Shown piece by piece: positions 12,082 to 22,630 of a stretch of 64,000 nt of DNA. The notes under the pieces were generated by a model. That model searched no databases, was not told the origin of the DNA, and saw only the letters and a program-made list of their open reading frames with translations. Source of the DNA: Cunninghamia lanceolata (Eukaryota; Streptophyta; Pinopsida; Cupressales; Cupressaceae); NCBI GenBank assembly GCA_027924645.1, contig BSBN01001687.1, positions 248,001 to 312,000 on the forward strand, read 5' to 3'. Position 1 is the first letter of the stretch, and every line of letters starts with the position of its first letter. Both the position numbers and the translations under genes were made by a program.

Positions 12082-14730
12082 CGTGAAAATGACGTTTTCT
12101 CTTGCACGTGCTTGGAGAGGCTTTCCTTGAACGCGCTCGCGGTTTCTTCTCAGTTTTTTGGCACACAAACTCCTTTGGTTGCAGTGAAATGAGGTTATTT
12201 TGCACTTTTATGTCAAAGCAAAACACGAGCGCGTTATAATGCGCTTGCGTTATAATGTACTCACATTTTTTCTTGTTTTGGACCAAAAAGTCCCATGGTG
12301 GCGACTTTTTGGTCCCCCATCTTTGTGCATACACCCTGTAGGGATTTGGAGATGTTGTCATGCCCAAGATGTAACACTTGAGCATGAACCACAAAACATA
12401 GATTATTTTCATACTTTACTACCAAAAGTTCAACTCTAGTTTCAAAATAGTAGAAAAAAACAATGACACAAAATTGTAACTAACATATAAGATCCTACAT
12501 GCATCAAACAAATTTAAGTTATGTAAGGAAGATGCTTTGATACATCATGGCAATATTCTCAAATGAATGCATAGACCAATGTAAAAAAAGATTATTCAAA
12601 GAAGGTGAGTTATCAACATAGGATAGCTAAGAGACCTATGTAGTTTAGAAATCAATCACGGTTGGGACAATCATCATGCATGGCCTAATTATCAAGAGAG
12701 ACTGAAACATAATATATTTGACAAACTGCTAATTTTTTATTTATACTAAGAGAACAAAACACACAACAAAACTTCAACATAGTTTCAATATGCTCTGTTT
12801 ACGTTAACACATCAATTGTAGAGAAAGGTATCATTCTAAACCTTTGGTATAGGAATTAAACCTACAACTATTTCCTAACTACATCCTTGTAGTTACCCGA
12901 TAAATGAAAGCACAATTCTAAAAGATTAGATAAAATACAAATCAAACATTAACTTAAGTGTAATAACAGAAATGAAATGATTGATTTATACCTTCATGCT
13001 TACCTTGCTGCGATGTAAGTTATATTTTCTACAACACTAAGCACATCAATTAGTCTCTTCAAATAATCAAGTTACATTTCCAAAACATGATAAAGAAAGA
13101 AAACCTGACCTAAGAGCCATACCTAATACCTCGGGGGCTCATCTATGATGGCCTTGCCTACGTATGTGCAACGCAGAGGCTTCGTAGTTCACAAGATAAA
13201 CTTTCAACTTGTTTAAGTAGGATCATACTTATTGGCAATTTTAATTATCCCATCCTAGATTTATAGCGGGAAACTAGGCTCTCTCATCTGAGCCATAAGG
13301 AGGACACAACATTAATTAACTCAGGATGCTTTGAAACTAGGTTACCACATAACATTCTCTTAACTATCGTACACAACCCTTAATGCTCAAGACACCAAAC
13401 AATTCAATTTTATAATTAATCCCTCAAAAGGTACAATAGGTTGGTTATGATACTAACCAAAACAATCTAATCATTCTAGTGTAATATCATTTATCCATTC
13501 TAGTGTAATATTCTTCCTATTTGTCCATTCAACCAAGGATACTAATGAAATGATTATATACATAAAATGAAGCAATTGAGTTATCAAATACCATAGATAA
13601 AATCATCCTCTTTCTCAATCTAGCTAAGATAAAGATATTGCTAATTTTAATCATAATATTTTCATTCTTATATATAATTTTCAATCCCATCTAAACCATT
13701 CCTCAATTCACATTGCTAATATATTATAAATGACCAAGATGGAATGAATCATTAATTTCATATCGAAAGAAAATAAATATTCATATGTCAAGAGAGATAA
13801 ACAACTCAAATGATAGCTATACATTTTTCCAAAATGATTTCTTATTTACAATAATTTCAAATAAATTCTTTATATATATATATACAAGATAAATTCTTTC
13901 TAGTTTTTATAAAAGATAAAAACATATTCATATATAATTTAAGATAAATTCATAATCAAATAAACAAGATAAAATTCATATTCTTATACTAGTATCGATT
14001 AGAATACAAGATAAAGAAAATAATTGTTTAAAAAACTAAAGAGATTCATATATGAATGGAAGATAATACTTAAGTGGTACTAGATAAGGAAAAAAACCTT
14101 AAACGGGCAGTTTTAATACATAGGCCGAGCAAATTTGATCTGTAATGCAAAAGAGTCAAAGACTAATGCATCTAGATTCTAGGGTGATTGCTTCTATTTA
14201 ACTGATTCAAAGGAATCGATAAAGATTAAGTTATTATGGAACATCTTTTCAAACATAAGAGAATGGGAAGAGTATTAATTTCTAAATAAATTGTTCAAAA
14301 GTTTCAATGGGATAAGCATCGTTTAATAAAGAGAAACAATGGAAAAATAAAAGCAAAATATAATATAGGGCGCATCAAGGTGCTTAAAAGGCATGCCGCT
14401 ATTAGTTAGTGAAAGAATCAAGGCCGATTTAAAATGAACAAATTTAAGAAAGCTGATAGAATTATAAATAGGTTGGGAGTTTAGTTAAAAAAAAATGATA
14501 GAAAAGATAATGAATGATTGGTTGAGAATTGGCCAGTAAAGGTATATCTACATTAAGATTGAAGAGAGTTATTGCACAGATAAGGAAATAGCAATATTTA
14601 TATATCAGCTAGAGTGACCATCAATCTAAGCAATACAGAGTAACATAAACAATTGTATATCATCCTAAATATAGAGATCAAATCATTTTAATATTTATTG
14701 ATCAAACTAGACTTTAAACTTGGAGTGCCC
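12082..14730. other. AT-rich intergenic DNA, no gene seen
   Basis: Nothing supportable apart from short AT-rich tracts (for example TATATATATATA near 13871). An open frame upstream of the spliced gene (12412-12026, minus) overlaps its first exon in another frame and has no recognisable domain. 13100-13190 is somewhat GC-richer but matches nothing I know. Confidence 0.55.
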
Positions 14731-14734
14731 CATG

Positions 14735-15522
14735 AAAGAGGTTGTGGAGTCAACCATCAAGAAACAACTGATAGCATTGCCGACGTCCTCATAGCAAGAG
14801 TCCTCCCAACATTGGAGCAGGAGATTCGGTAGCCTAACCTAGGTTGGCTTGATGTTGAGAGGCTTGGTTAGTGGGTTGAAGGAGCAAGACCAAGGTTTAA
14901 TGGAGAGAGAATACACTCCCCACAACCAAACTTGGCCATTCAACATGATATCTCGCTCCTCATGTGAAGCAAAGGTTACCACGAAGAAACCCTTGGCACA
15001 AGGGACGAGCTCAATCTTGCCCACCACTGAGGGTTTCCAAGACTCCAAGATCCAGTTGTGAAGGTCCGACAGGGATGGCCACAAGTTGTTGAATCTGCAC
15101 ACCGCCCTATTTCACTAATAGAACTCCTCATTTTCCAGAACATCATGCCTGCACACCACAATCAGGGGAGGATGTGCAGAAGGCAGAGGGTGTTTCTGTG
15201 AGGGACGAACATGAAGACCTGGACCATCTACTTCAGGGAAAAGGGCCCTAAAGGAGCGCCCACCAGAAGGAGCCTTAAAACCACTGAGAGGAGCTAAAAG
15301 AATGCCTGGGGAGGCTGCACTCACAAACGACCCTGCAACAAGAACTGGCTCTACTGACCTATTAGCAACAAGCACAAAATATCCCGACAAAGACTGGCCG
15401 ACAACCAGAACCGATGGAGCAGCAACAAATGAACTGCCCCATGAACACAAGAAATGAAATACTAGTGGGTGGGAGCTCCATTTCGTCACAATTTTATTAT
15501 ACCCAAATGCATTGTTGTCCAT
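14735..15522 (-). pseudogene. LINE ORF1 fragment (DUF4283 domain), copy 1
   Basis: The minus strand carries a Ser/Pro-rich N-terminal part (15522-15115), two consecutive stops (~15117-15112), then a DUF4283 domain in the same frame: CRFNNLWPSL, GFFVVTFASHEERDIML, WLWGVYSLSIKPW. After another stop comes VRLPNLLLQCWEDSCYEDVG. Homology to copy 2 ends near 14735, before the zinc knuckle. In plants DUF4283 followed by a CCHC knuckle is the usual RNA-binding ORF1 of L1-type LINEs and related capture proteins. No reverse transcriptase is present, so this is a truncated insertion. Confidence 0.8.
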
Positions 15523-15529
15523 TGGGCCG

Positions 15530-16465
15530 CAAATTCATTTAGAGTCTTTGACTAGAGACTTAGTGGAAGGGGTTAAAAAAAAGATGAAAAAGTAAAGGGT
15601 TGGAAGAAAAGGATAAAAGAAGGGTTTTTGATAATAGTCAAGTGTAGGTAGATGAATAGAAATATAATTCCTAAATTGATATGAGAAACTTAATAAATAG
15701 GATCTAATTGATTTGAATTCCAAAGAATTTTGTCAATAAGGAATGAGACACAAATAAAGACTAAAAATCATTTTTAAAACAATGTTAACCTTAGGTAATA
15801 GAAACTACTTTGGCTCTATGAATATAAACATATTTCTTTAAAACTAGAAAGTTAGACCAAAGTGAAGATAAACTAGGGGTATAAACCACAACATTCAAAG
15901 GGAATTCGAATGGGAACAAACCTAAGACTATCCTTTGAAATAATCAAGGAAGGTGGGAAATAAAACTAGTAAGCTAGAAAGGAAACCATGGGCCTTGAGT
16001 TTGAACCAAATTTGGGGCTCACAAAGATCAAACTTGAAAAGAACAATAATTAGACACCATTTGAAAAATAATAGAAAACTCTCACATAAACATAATGGCT
16101 TTGATTTCAATGAAATTGGGATGTTGGTCTCAATAGTCTTTAACTTTTCCTTTTACATAGAACTTGGTAGCACTTTTCTTTGTATGTTAGAGGAGTTTAC
16201 TTCATTTGTTCACAAGATTCATGATGATTATACTCCTTTCTTGACATGATATTGAGTTAGCTTGAAGTTATATTGATATATCTAGCGATCATGATGTGTG
16301 ATGATGTTGTTACACCTAATGGTAATGATGTCCTTCCTACAACTTGTGATAGTAAATCCTTTACACATTGACACTCACATTCATGTATATAGTGATACCT
16401 TGCTTCTTGATGATTTAAGGTAATAAGCTTAGTGATGCTTTCTTAATTGATGAACACGTTTTATC
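15530..16465. other. no recognisable gene between LINE fragments
   Basis: AT-rich DNA. Its right part (about 16090-16465) looks continuous in composition with 18234-18812, consistent with the LINE insertion at 16486-18213 having split one older stretch. I cannot assign that older sequence. Confidence 0.45.
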
Positions 16466-16485
16466 TTTTTTTTCACACGATGTTT

Positions 16486-18213
16486 TTGATATTTATAAAA
16501 CTAGGTTTTTGAAAGGGCTTGAACCCTTTTACAATGAATCGGCCATTACACAAATGGTACAAGTGCCATGACATATAGGACAAACAAAACAGGCTAATAT
16601 AGTAGCCTCGTTGCCATGCACAAACAATAAACCAACAAAACACACAACACTAGAGGACCAACAACCTACACAATGTCTGTTCTTGGCCTAGCAATCTACA
16701 CAACCTTGACCCAAGTATGGGAATTTGAAATAGATTTAGGAATATGTCTCTTCCTTCTTTGAACAATCGTCCAGGATACACCTATACCCAAATCCTTAGA
16801 TTGAGGAGAGAGGAGGGGGATATCCTCAACCGATGCCTCCACCAAAGACATCTCACACAAAGAGGGAGACAGTCTAGCTGAAGAAGTCGGAAGTTGCAAT
16901 GAGTTCATAGACATATCTCGAGTAGGGATCTCCACATAACATGCCATGGGGGGATGGGAGCCAAAGAAGGAGCTACTATTGCCTAGTTTGAAGAAGAGGA
17001 CTCAGAAGGAGTCAAGGGACTCACTAGAGCCATATGAACCACATGAGAAATCCCCTTGGGAACATAACTTGCTATAGGGGAATGGGAGAAGACCCAACAT
17101 CTTGAGAATACTTGTCATCCTAAGAAGATCCATCAACCAGAGAGTTATAAGTGTTAATAGTCAAGTGATCATTGTGGGCATTCCTCCATCACGTAGTTGT
17201 GCCCTTGTGCCAAGCGTGGACAATTAGAAGCCAGGTGTCTGATGGAAAAACATTGTTTGCATTAGAAGGGGAGACCCTCATAGTCAAGTAGTTGAGTCCA
17301 AGGCCTATCCTTCACCGTCAAAATAATATCCTCATGAAGATCCTTGGAGATATCAATGTCCATTAGAATATGGGCATACGTAGAGTAACCCATGAAGTAA
17401 TAGAGTCAACCTTCAGAAAGCGACCAATTGCATTGCCATTGGCCTCATAGCAAGAGTCTTCCCAGAATTGGAGAGGAAGATTCGGTAGCTTAACCCAAAT
17501 TGGCCTGATGTTGAGAGGTTCTAAGAGGGGGTTGAGGGAGGTATGCCATGGCTTGACCGAGAGGGTGTGCTCTCCCCACATCCATAACCTGTTGTCTAGC
17601 ACCAACTTCTTGTCCTCTAAAGAGGCAAAAGTCACTATGAAGAAGCTCCTAGCACAAGGAAATAACTCAATCTTGCCATCAACGAGAGGCTTCCAAGATT
17701 TTAGAACCCATTTGAGTAAGTTAGGAAGAGAAGGCCATAAATTGTTAAATCTGCAGTCCAAGCCATGACGAAGATAAAAGTCTTCATTATCGATCACATC
17801 TTGTCCACAAACCATGATAGGGGAGGATTGTGAATAGGGAATGGGTTGGATTTTTTCATGCAGAGAAGGGTGGGTAGGAACCCCCAAATTAGCTATGGTT
17901 GTGTAGGATTGTGAGGAACCACAACTTGAACCTAATGCACCAATCTAAGCCTTTACACCACCAACAAAATTGTGACTTGGAGATGCCACAATCACTTACT
18001 CATTTGCTTGTAGGGTTCTGGTGCCATTATTGGCCCTAGACACAACATGACCATCACCAAGAGAAGGTGCACTAATGTCGAATGACACAGGATCTGCACC
18101 ATAGTAGTTGCCATTGCCAGAAATCTCGCTTCGACCAGAGTCAGGGAGAGGTGGAATAACAACCGCCGATTGGAGGGTAGGGTTTCAGAAATGAGCGGGA
18201 GTAGAGCCATTCA
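16486..18213 (-). mobile_element. 1.7 kb LINE-derived insertion containing only ORF1, with target-site duplication
   Basis: Minus strand. The N-terminal region (~18200-17890) is followed by a DUF4283 domain (17887-17363: CRFNNLWPSLPNLLKWVLKS, WMWGEHTLSVKPW, IWVKLPNLPLQFWEDSCY). Next is a CCHC knuckle, CKQCFSIRHLASNC (~17260-17215, spacing C2C4H4C), preceded by a stop, and a tail with SWTIVQRRKRHIPKS (~16790). The body is flanked by T8CACACGATGTTT at 16466-16485 and T8CACATGATGTTT at 18214-18233, a 20 bp near-perfect duplication (one mismatch). The 3' end on the minus strand (TATCAAAAA) matches that of copy 3, which supports the boundary. Reverse transcriptase and endonuclease are absent although both ends are defined. 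It is either a non-autonomous LINE derivative or an internally deleted, 5'-truncated copy. Confidence 0.72.
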
Positions 18214-18233
18214 TTTTTTTTCACATGATGTTT

Positions 18234-18812
18234 CTATGCTTAATGATCATTTTTCACTAGTAACTCATGATAGTTCTACGAATATTAATGCTTCAATATT
18301 TTATGATGGGTTGGTTCATGCTCTTTCTAATGCACACATTATTAGAGTTTCAATATTGATGAATTTAGTGAAAATGTAGATGCATACATGTTAAATTATT
18401 TTTTATATTTATATTATGATTATATACATGATGCTTTCCTCATGAGTTCATTTAGAGGTAGTTTGATTGATGAATATTTACAATGGTTCAATATCTCATA
18501 TCAAACTTCATTCCATAATCTTTAATGTGCATTCATTTTGTGATGATTTTATTGTTTCAATTTCTATTGGCCATTCCTTAGGAGACCTTATGGACTCATC
18601 TATGTTTCCTCGTGATGACAATTTTAAATGACTATAATGGTTCCATTGTGGAACCTTATATATCCTCTCAATGTACATCATCTATTGAGGTTTATATTGT
18701 ACATGATTATCCTAGTTACCTACACATCAGATACCCCAATATGACCATATAGGTGATCTAGGTGCCTTCCCACTATGGAATGTGGAGGAAAATAAATTAG
18801 TGGATTATAATA
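18234..18812. other. no recognisable gene
   Basis: AT-rich DNA between two LINE fragments. It appears to continue 16090-16465. Nothing else is supportable. Confidence 0.45.
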
Positions 18813-19490
18813 TTTTTGATATAGATAAAAATGGGTTTTGGAAGGGCATGGACCCTTTTACAAGCAAACAACCAAGAAGCAAGAGGAACGTGATCCATGA
18901 GAAATGGACCCAGTACAACAACCATGACCATAAAGGTCAGAGACAAAACAAATACAAAGATTAGCCACCAAAATGGTTGAAACATGAAAAGGCTGCAATT
19001 GACAACCCCTACAGGCTACACTCAGAGGCCAACAAGTTACACAACTCCTCACCTTGATCTAGAGAACCTCACACCCAAAGCTCAGGGTCAGGAGTCTGAA
19101 ACAAATTTAGTAAGGCCTTTCTTCCTTCTATGCATGACCGTCCAAGACATGTCATCATCAAAATCATCACACTGAGGAGAAAGGAGCTCCTCAGCTAATG
19201 CTAGCACACAAGACACCCCCATCAACGGGGAAGAATGGTAAGCATAAGAGACCTAGGGCTGCATCGAAGAGAGAGGATGGGGAATAATCAGAGCCCCACC
19301 TCAGACCACAGAGGGGCAGGGGGAACAAACGGAGAATTAGATTGGGCCAACATCGAAGAAGGATTCCCAGTAGTATCTGCGGATAAGACCAACATTGCAC
19401 TAGATCCTAGAGAGCCACCATAGGAGTCATTGAGGCCACATTTTTCATAGCAATTGGAGTCGAAGGGGCAACATCTTTAGAGTCCATTGT
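18813..19490 (-). pseudogene. LINE ORF1 3' fragment, copy 3
   Basis: Aligns with the 3' part of the 16486-18213 element: both end (plus-strand left edge) with TTTTTGATAT, then a GGTTTTxGAAGGGCxTGxACCC-like segment. On the minus strand the motif SWTVMHRRKKGLTKFVSDS (~19160-19105) corresponds to SWTIVQRRKRHIPKSISNS in copy 2. The DUF4283 domain and knuckle are missing, so the fragment is 5'-truncated near 19490. I found no convincing target duplication. Confidence 0.65.
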
Positions 19491-20396
19491 CATGTCCCTC
19501 CCATGTCTCCTAGGTGAGACCAATCTTGATAGAAATAAAAAGTGTCTTTCAACACGATATATATACAAATATGTTAAAAATAATAATATTATAATAATGA
19601 TATTATCAATAATAATAACAATAATATCTTTTTCCTTGGACACAAATTTGAAAATTCCAATAAGGGTTGACCTATATCAAGGATAAATAGGGCACCGACT
19701 CAGATCAAGGATAAACAGGGGAAGGCTGACTTAATCAATGGAGGACATGTATTAATACAAGTTTCATTTATAAGTGAAATTTACATTTTTACCATTTAGG
19801 CGACTGAGTGAGGACAAAACCCCTCAAACAGTTACATCAGGTGAGGACGAGAACCTTCACGTTGGTTTATGAGAGCGAATTCACTCAGAATTTGTATCTG
19901 GGCTAAACAGTAAATTGAAACTATGCGCAAGGCAGACACAACACTCATTCTAAGAGTTCGTAACAAGAAGATTGCTGGTCGTGCACTTGGGTTTGTAGCA
20001 CTATAAGGAAGTGAAGGAATTATCACATGAGCTCATATATGCTAAGGAAGATCATGCATAGGGCACAGTGAAGGGAATTAAACCAGGTGTCTCAGACACT
20101 CTTACGCGAGGTCCATATATATAGCTATCCCTAAAGGAAGTATACATTTAGAAATTGCTGCATCCTTCTGGGAGACACCTGTGTGTTACCAAGTCCATCA
20201 ACAGTAGAGTGGATTAAGTGAAGATCGTTGAGCAATATACTAAAGGCCCAGACCACCCACAGGTGATTCGTGGGGAAAGGGTTTCAAACAGTAACTAAGC
20301 ACATAAATTCTTGAGCGCTATCTGTCCCAGTCACTGTAGGCAACATCAATACCTCAGCATCTATAATTTATGTACATCACAAATCAAACAATACAG
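19491..20396. other. no recognisable gene
   Basis: No supportable coding sequence. A short run of simple AT-rich repeats (AATAATAAT-type) sits at 19575-19625. The plus strand lacks AAAA between ~19820 and 20402, which matters for the pol III argument about the adjacent TRIM. Confidence 0.45.
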
Positions 20397-20401
20397 ATGC
20401 T

Positions 20402-20536
20402 TGTTGAGACATGGATCAACTAGGACTCGAACCTAGGACCTTCCATACGCTGCTGGAGTGCTCTACCACTAAGCTACTGGCCCCTCTTGGACCAGTCCAT
20501 CGTCAGTCCGGGTGTGGCTTATTTCCAACACCAACA
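20402..20536 (-). repeat. TRIM 3' LTR (135 bp)
   Basis: Same length as the 5' LTR with seven substitutions. Here the T-arm-like stem is perfect (CTAGG pairing with CCTAG). Boxes A (20476-20466) and B (20433-20423) are retained, so the substitutions have not touched the promoter core except one Y-type position in box A. Confidence 0.93.
20423..20476 (-). promoter_or_regulatory. tRNA-type pol III promoter in TRIM 3' LTR
   Basis: Box A TAGCTTAGTGG (20476-20466) and box B GGTTCGAGTCC (20433-20423), with the same spacing as in the 5' LTR. Only a C/T difference in box A separates the two copies, at a degenerate consensus position. Confidence 0.85.
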
Positions 20537-20556
20537 CCCCCCCCTTAAGCCACACC
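20511..20556. repeat. 11 bp perfect inverted repeat around TRIM polypurine tract/LTR junction
   Basis: GGTGTGGCTTA (20511-20521, in the LTR) and TAAGCCACACC (20546-20556, internal) are exact complements separated by 24 bases. The loop holds the G8 polypurine tract and the first 15 bases of the 3' LTR. Confidence 0.9.
20537..20548 (-). promoter_or_regulatory. TRIM polypurine tract
   Basis: Minus-strand TTAAGGGGGGGG lies immediately before the 3' LTR. It is the expected RNase H-resistant primer for plus-strand synthesis. Confidence 0.9.
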
Positions 20557-20584
20557 TCTCGTGTGCTTGGGGCTCCTAGCCTAG

Positions 20585-20601
20585 GCCTGGCTTTGATACC
20601 A
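20585..20601 (-). promoter_or_regulatory. TRIM primer-binding site (initiator Met-tRNA)
   Basis: Minus-strand TGGTATCAAAGCCAGG abuts the 5' LTR. It matches the complement of the plant initiator Met-tRNA 3' end at 15 of 16 positions (A for G at position 9). It would prime minus-strand DNA synthesis. Confidence 0.9.
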
Positions 20602-20736
20602 TGTTAAGACATGGACCAGATAGGACTCGAACCTAGGACCTTCCATACGCTGCTGGAGTGCTCTACCACTGAGCTACTAGCCCCTCTTGGACCAGTCCAT
20701 CGTCAGTCCAGGTGTGGCTTATTTCCAACACCAACA
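20602..20736 (-). repeat. TRIM 5' LTR (135 bp)
   Basis: On the minus strand it starts TGTTGGTGTTGG at 20736 and ends GTCTTAACA at 20602; the primer-binding site follows without a spacer. It contains box A at 20676-20666 and box B at 20633-20623. A CTAGG/CCTA pairing around box B resembles a T-arm, but the acceptor and anticodon arms pair poorly. Confidence 0.93.
20623..20676 (-). promoter_or_regulatory. tRNA-type pol III promoter in TRIM 5' LTR
   Basis: Box A TAGCTCAGTGG (20676-20666) and box B GGTTCGAGTCC (20633-20623) both fit the tRNA consensus exactly. Their starts are 43 bases apart, as in real tRNA genes. The element has no T4 terminator on the minus strand. The first TTTT downstream (plus-strand AAAA) is at about 19816-19819, so a pol III transcript could run through the whole element. 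Confidence 0.85.
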
Positions 20737-20884
20737 ATGCTACCACACAGATTACTGAAGTAAACTTTGCAAACCATAAAACAATATACTCAGATTTGGG
20801 AAAGTGCTCAAAAATGCATTTCCAATTGACTGCTCTTACTATTCGACCAATGTACATCACAAATATTTGACCAAAAGAATCCAG

Positions 20885-22060
20885 AGAGGTATTTCAGAGA
20901 ATTGACATGGTTGAAGCAATGAGGTTCGATAGAGGAGTATATTGTAGAATTCCAAAGGTTGTTAGTCATGGTACCAGACATTGCTGAAGGTAGACTCATG
21001 TACTTGTTTATTGAAGGATTGACAAAGTCACTTAGGCACGTGGTTAATGCTTTGGAGCCTACATCTTTACAAGATGCGATCAAAAGGGCATTGAGATTGG
21101 AGGTTACTACAACTAGGAGCAAGTCCTACCTTAAGAATGCACGCGTGGAGCAACATAAAGAAGATATCCCTTCATTGATGGCCCTACTCCTAAACCAAAT
21201 AAGGGTGAAGAAACTAAGGATGAGCTTCAGAGGATGAAGTTGTGTTTTTCTTATAGAAAGCCGTGGGAACCCGATCATAGATGCTCGTGAAGAGGGAAAA
21301 TACATTACATAGTGGGTACTCGTGAAGAAGATTCAGCGACGGAGGAAACGATACTTAAGGCAAAGATGGATGAGTTTGAGAGTTTTCCAGGAGGAACTCT
21401 TGCCTTCCTTTCACGAACACCCAAATACCATGCCTTTAGAATTTGAGGAGTTTTGTAGGGACACGAAATAATAGTACTAATTGATAGTGGGGCCACTCAT
21501 AATTTCGTAGATGCAAATTTGGCTATGAAGAAAGATTTGGAGGTGGAAAGGTTTTATGGGTTCAATGTTATGCTTGTGGATGGACATACTATTATGCCTT
21601 GTAAAGGACGTATACATCATCCCAACCTATCCTTGGGAGGGTACCAAGTTAAGGATGATTTCTATGTTGTGGGATTGGGCGAAACAAACATAGTATTGGG
21701 CGTACAATGGTTGCGCTCACTAGGAAGATTTTGGCAAAACTACCAAAAAATGAAGTTCAAATTCAAAGCGGATGGGAAGGATGTGACACTTCGAGGCATT
21801 ACAAATGGAACCCCGAGCATGGCTGAAATGAGAAGAATGGAAGTGTGTGTTCGAGAGAACCAATTTACTCAAAGCAAGAAGATAATCAAGGAACCCCTTC
21901 AAGGTAAGATACTCCACTATGATAATGTTTGGTCCATTTTGAATATGTTCATGAGAGCACGCCAAGAATGGCCACCATATGGGATATTGGAAAAAAAAGA
22001 AATTTGGAGGGAGAATTATCATCTTCGAATAGGAGGTGAGCATGTGTCTCTACTCATATA
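20885..22060 (+). pseudogene. Ty3/gypsy gag and protease remnant
   Basis: Degenerate plus-strand coding. The Gag part (20935-21237) reads EEYIVEFQRLLVMVPDIAEG, FIEGLTKSLRHVVNALEP and LQDAIKRALRLE, the retrotransposon-gag pattern. A zinc knuckle follows at ~21238-21288 as CFSYRKPWEPDHRC, in which the second cysteine is Tyr. The aspartic protease starts at ~21475 with IVLIDSGATHNFVDANLA (catalytic DSG) and continues with NIVLGVQWLRSLGRFWQNY (21519-22061). Stops and a frame change separate these parts. Reverse transcriptase and integrase are not seen. Copia A lies about 40 bp downstream of the last codons and is inserted into this older sequence or its flank. Confidence 0.82.
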
Positions 22061-22101
22061 GGTATAGTTTTAGTGTCGTATATATTATGTAGAGGTCCTA
22101 C

Positions 22102-22615
22102 TATTAGAATATTAATCTTTATTTGGTAAAGGTAAAGATTACTTATTTATTTTTTCATTTCTTAAATACTTGTATTTATAATACAAAGTATTTTGTCTCA
22201 TGTGAATATCCTCACATGTGTGAGGATGACTCACGTACACATTCCTCGTGGAAGAATATTTGAGTTTAGCTAGCTCCTTAAGATGTTGACACTTTGCACA
22301 CACAAAAGTGATATATGACATATGGGAGTTACATGCAACTCCTCTTCTCACCTCTATTTATGAGGTTATTTCTCTCTTTCTCTCAACTCATTCTTTCATT
22401 CACGTGAATACTCTTCTTATATTATTTTCAAGGCTTCTTGCCATCTTCATATACATTGGGGATTTTTTCTTTGTTTTTCCCTTACAAAAGCTTTTGTCTC
22501 CATTGTTGATTTTGGTGTATGCTTCAGATTTGTGTTCTTCTTGGAATGGTAAATTTACTTCAAACAAATACTCTAAACTTGATTAGTTCTTTCTTTGCTC
22601 CTTATTTTCCTTTCA
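22102..22615 (+). repeat. Copia A 5' LTR
   Basis: 514 bp, colinear with 35071-35573. It contains a CTCATGTGAATAT segment and ends CTTTCA directly before the primer-binding site TGGTATCAGAGTAGG (22616-22630). Its first two bases are TA instead of TG. Confidence 0.93.
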
Positions 22616-22630
22616 TGGTATCAGAGTAGG
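22616..22630 (+). promoter_or_regulatory. Copia A primer-binding site
   Basis: TGGTATCAGAGTAGG abuts the LTR. The first eleven bases are complementary to the 3' end of plant initiator Met-tRNA. Confidence 0.9.

Larger units (their letters stand above)
20402..20736 (-). mobile_element. 335 bp TRIM (miniature LTR retrotransposon) with tRNA-like sequence in its LTRs
   Basis: A complete, tiny LTR element read on the minus strand. Two 135 bp direct repeats (20402-20536 and 20602-20736) differ at 7 positions with no indels. Each begins TG and ends CA. Both are flanked by the 5 bp duplication ATGCT (20397-20401 and 20737-20741). The 65 bp interior starts, directly after the 5' LTR, with TGGTATCAAAGCCAGG. 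That is one mismatch from the complement of the plant initiator Met-tRNA 3' end, so it is a primer-binding site. The interior ends with TTAAGGGGGGGG, a polypurine tract. There is no coding capacity, so copying must be in trans. Each LTR also contains perfect tRNA-type box A and box B at tRNA spacing. Known parallels are the TRIM/SMART size class and Cassandra TRIMs, whose LTRs carry 5S rRNA; here the embedded sequence is tRNA-like, not 5S. Confidence 0.94.

Noticed and set aside
12026..12412. 128-codon minus-strand gene
   Set aside because: It overlaps exon 1 of the spliced pseudogene in another frame; the spliced model explains the phases better.
19550..19625. Target duplication for the third LINE fragment
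   Set aside because: Only AT-rich resemblance to the left flank at 18800-18812; not distinguishable from simple repeat.
20402..20480. A standalone tRNA gene on the minus strand
   Set aside because: Box A, box B and a T-arm are fine, but acceptor and anticodon arms do not pair properly. The same sequence recurs 200 bp away inside identical 135 bp LTRs with a flanking duplication, so it is part of a TRIM.
20402..20736. Cassandra TRIM with 5S rRNA
   Set aside because: No 5S internal control region is visible in the LTR; the promoter elements are tRNA-type box A and box B.
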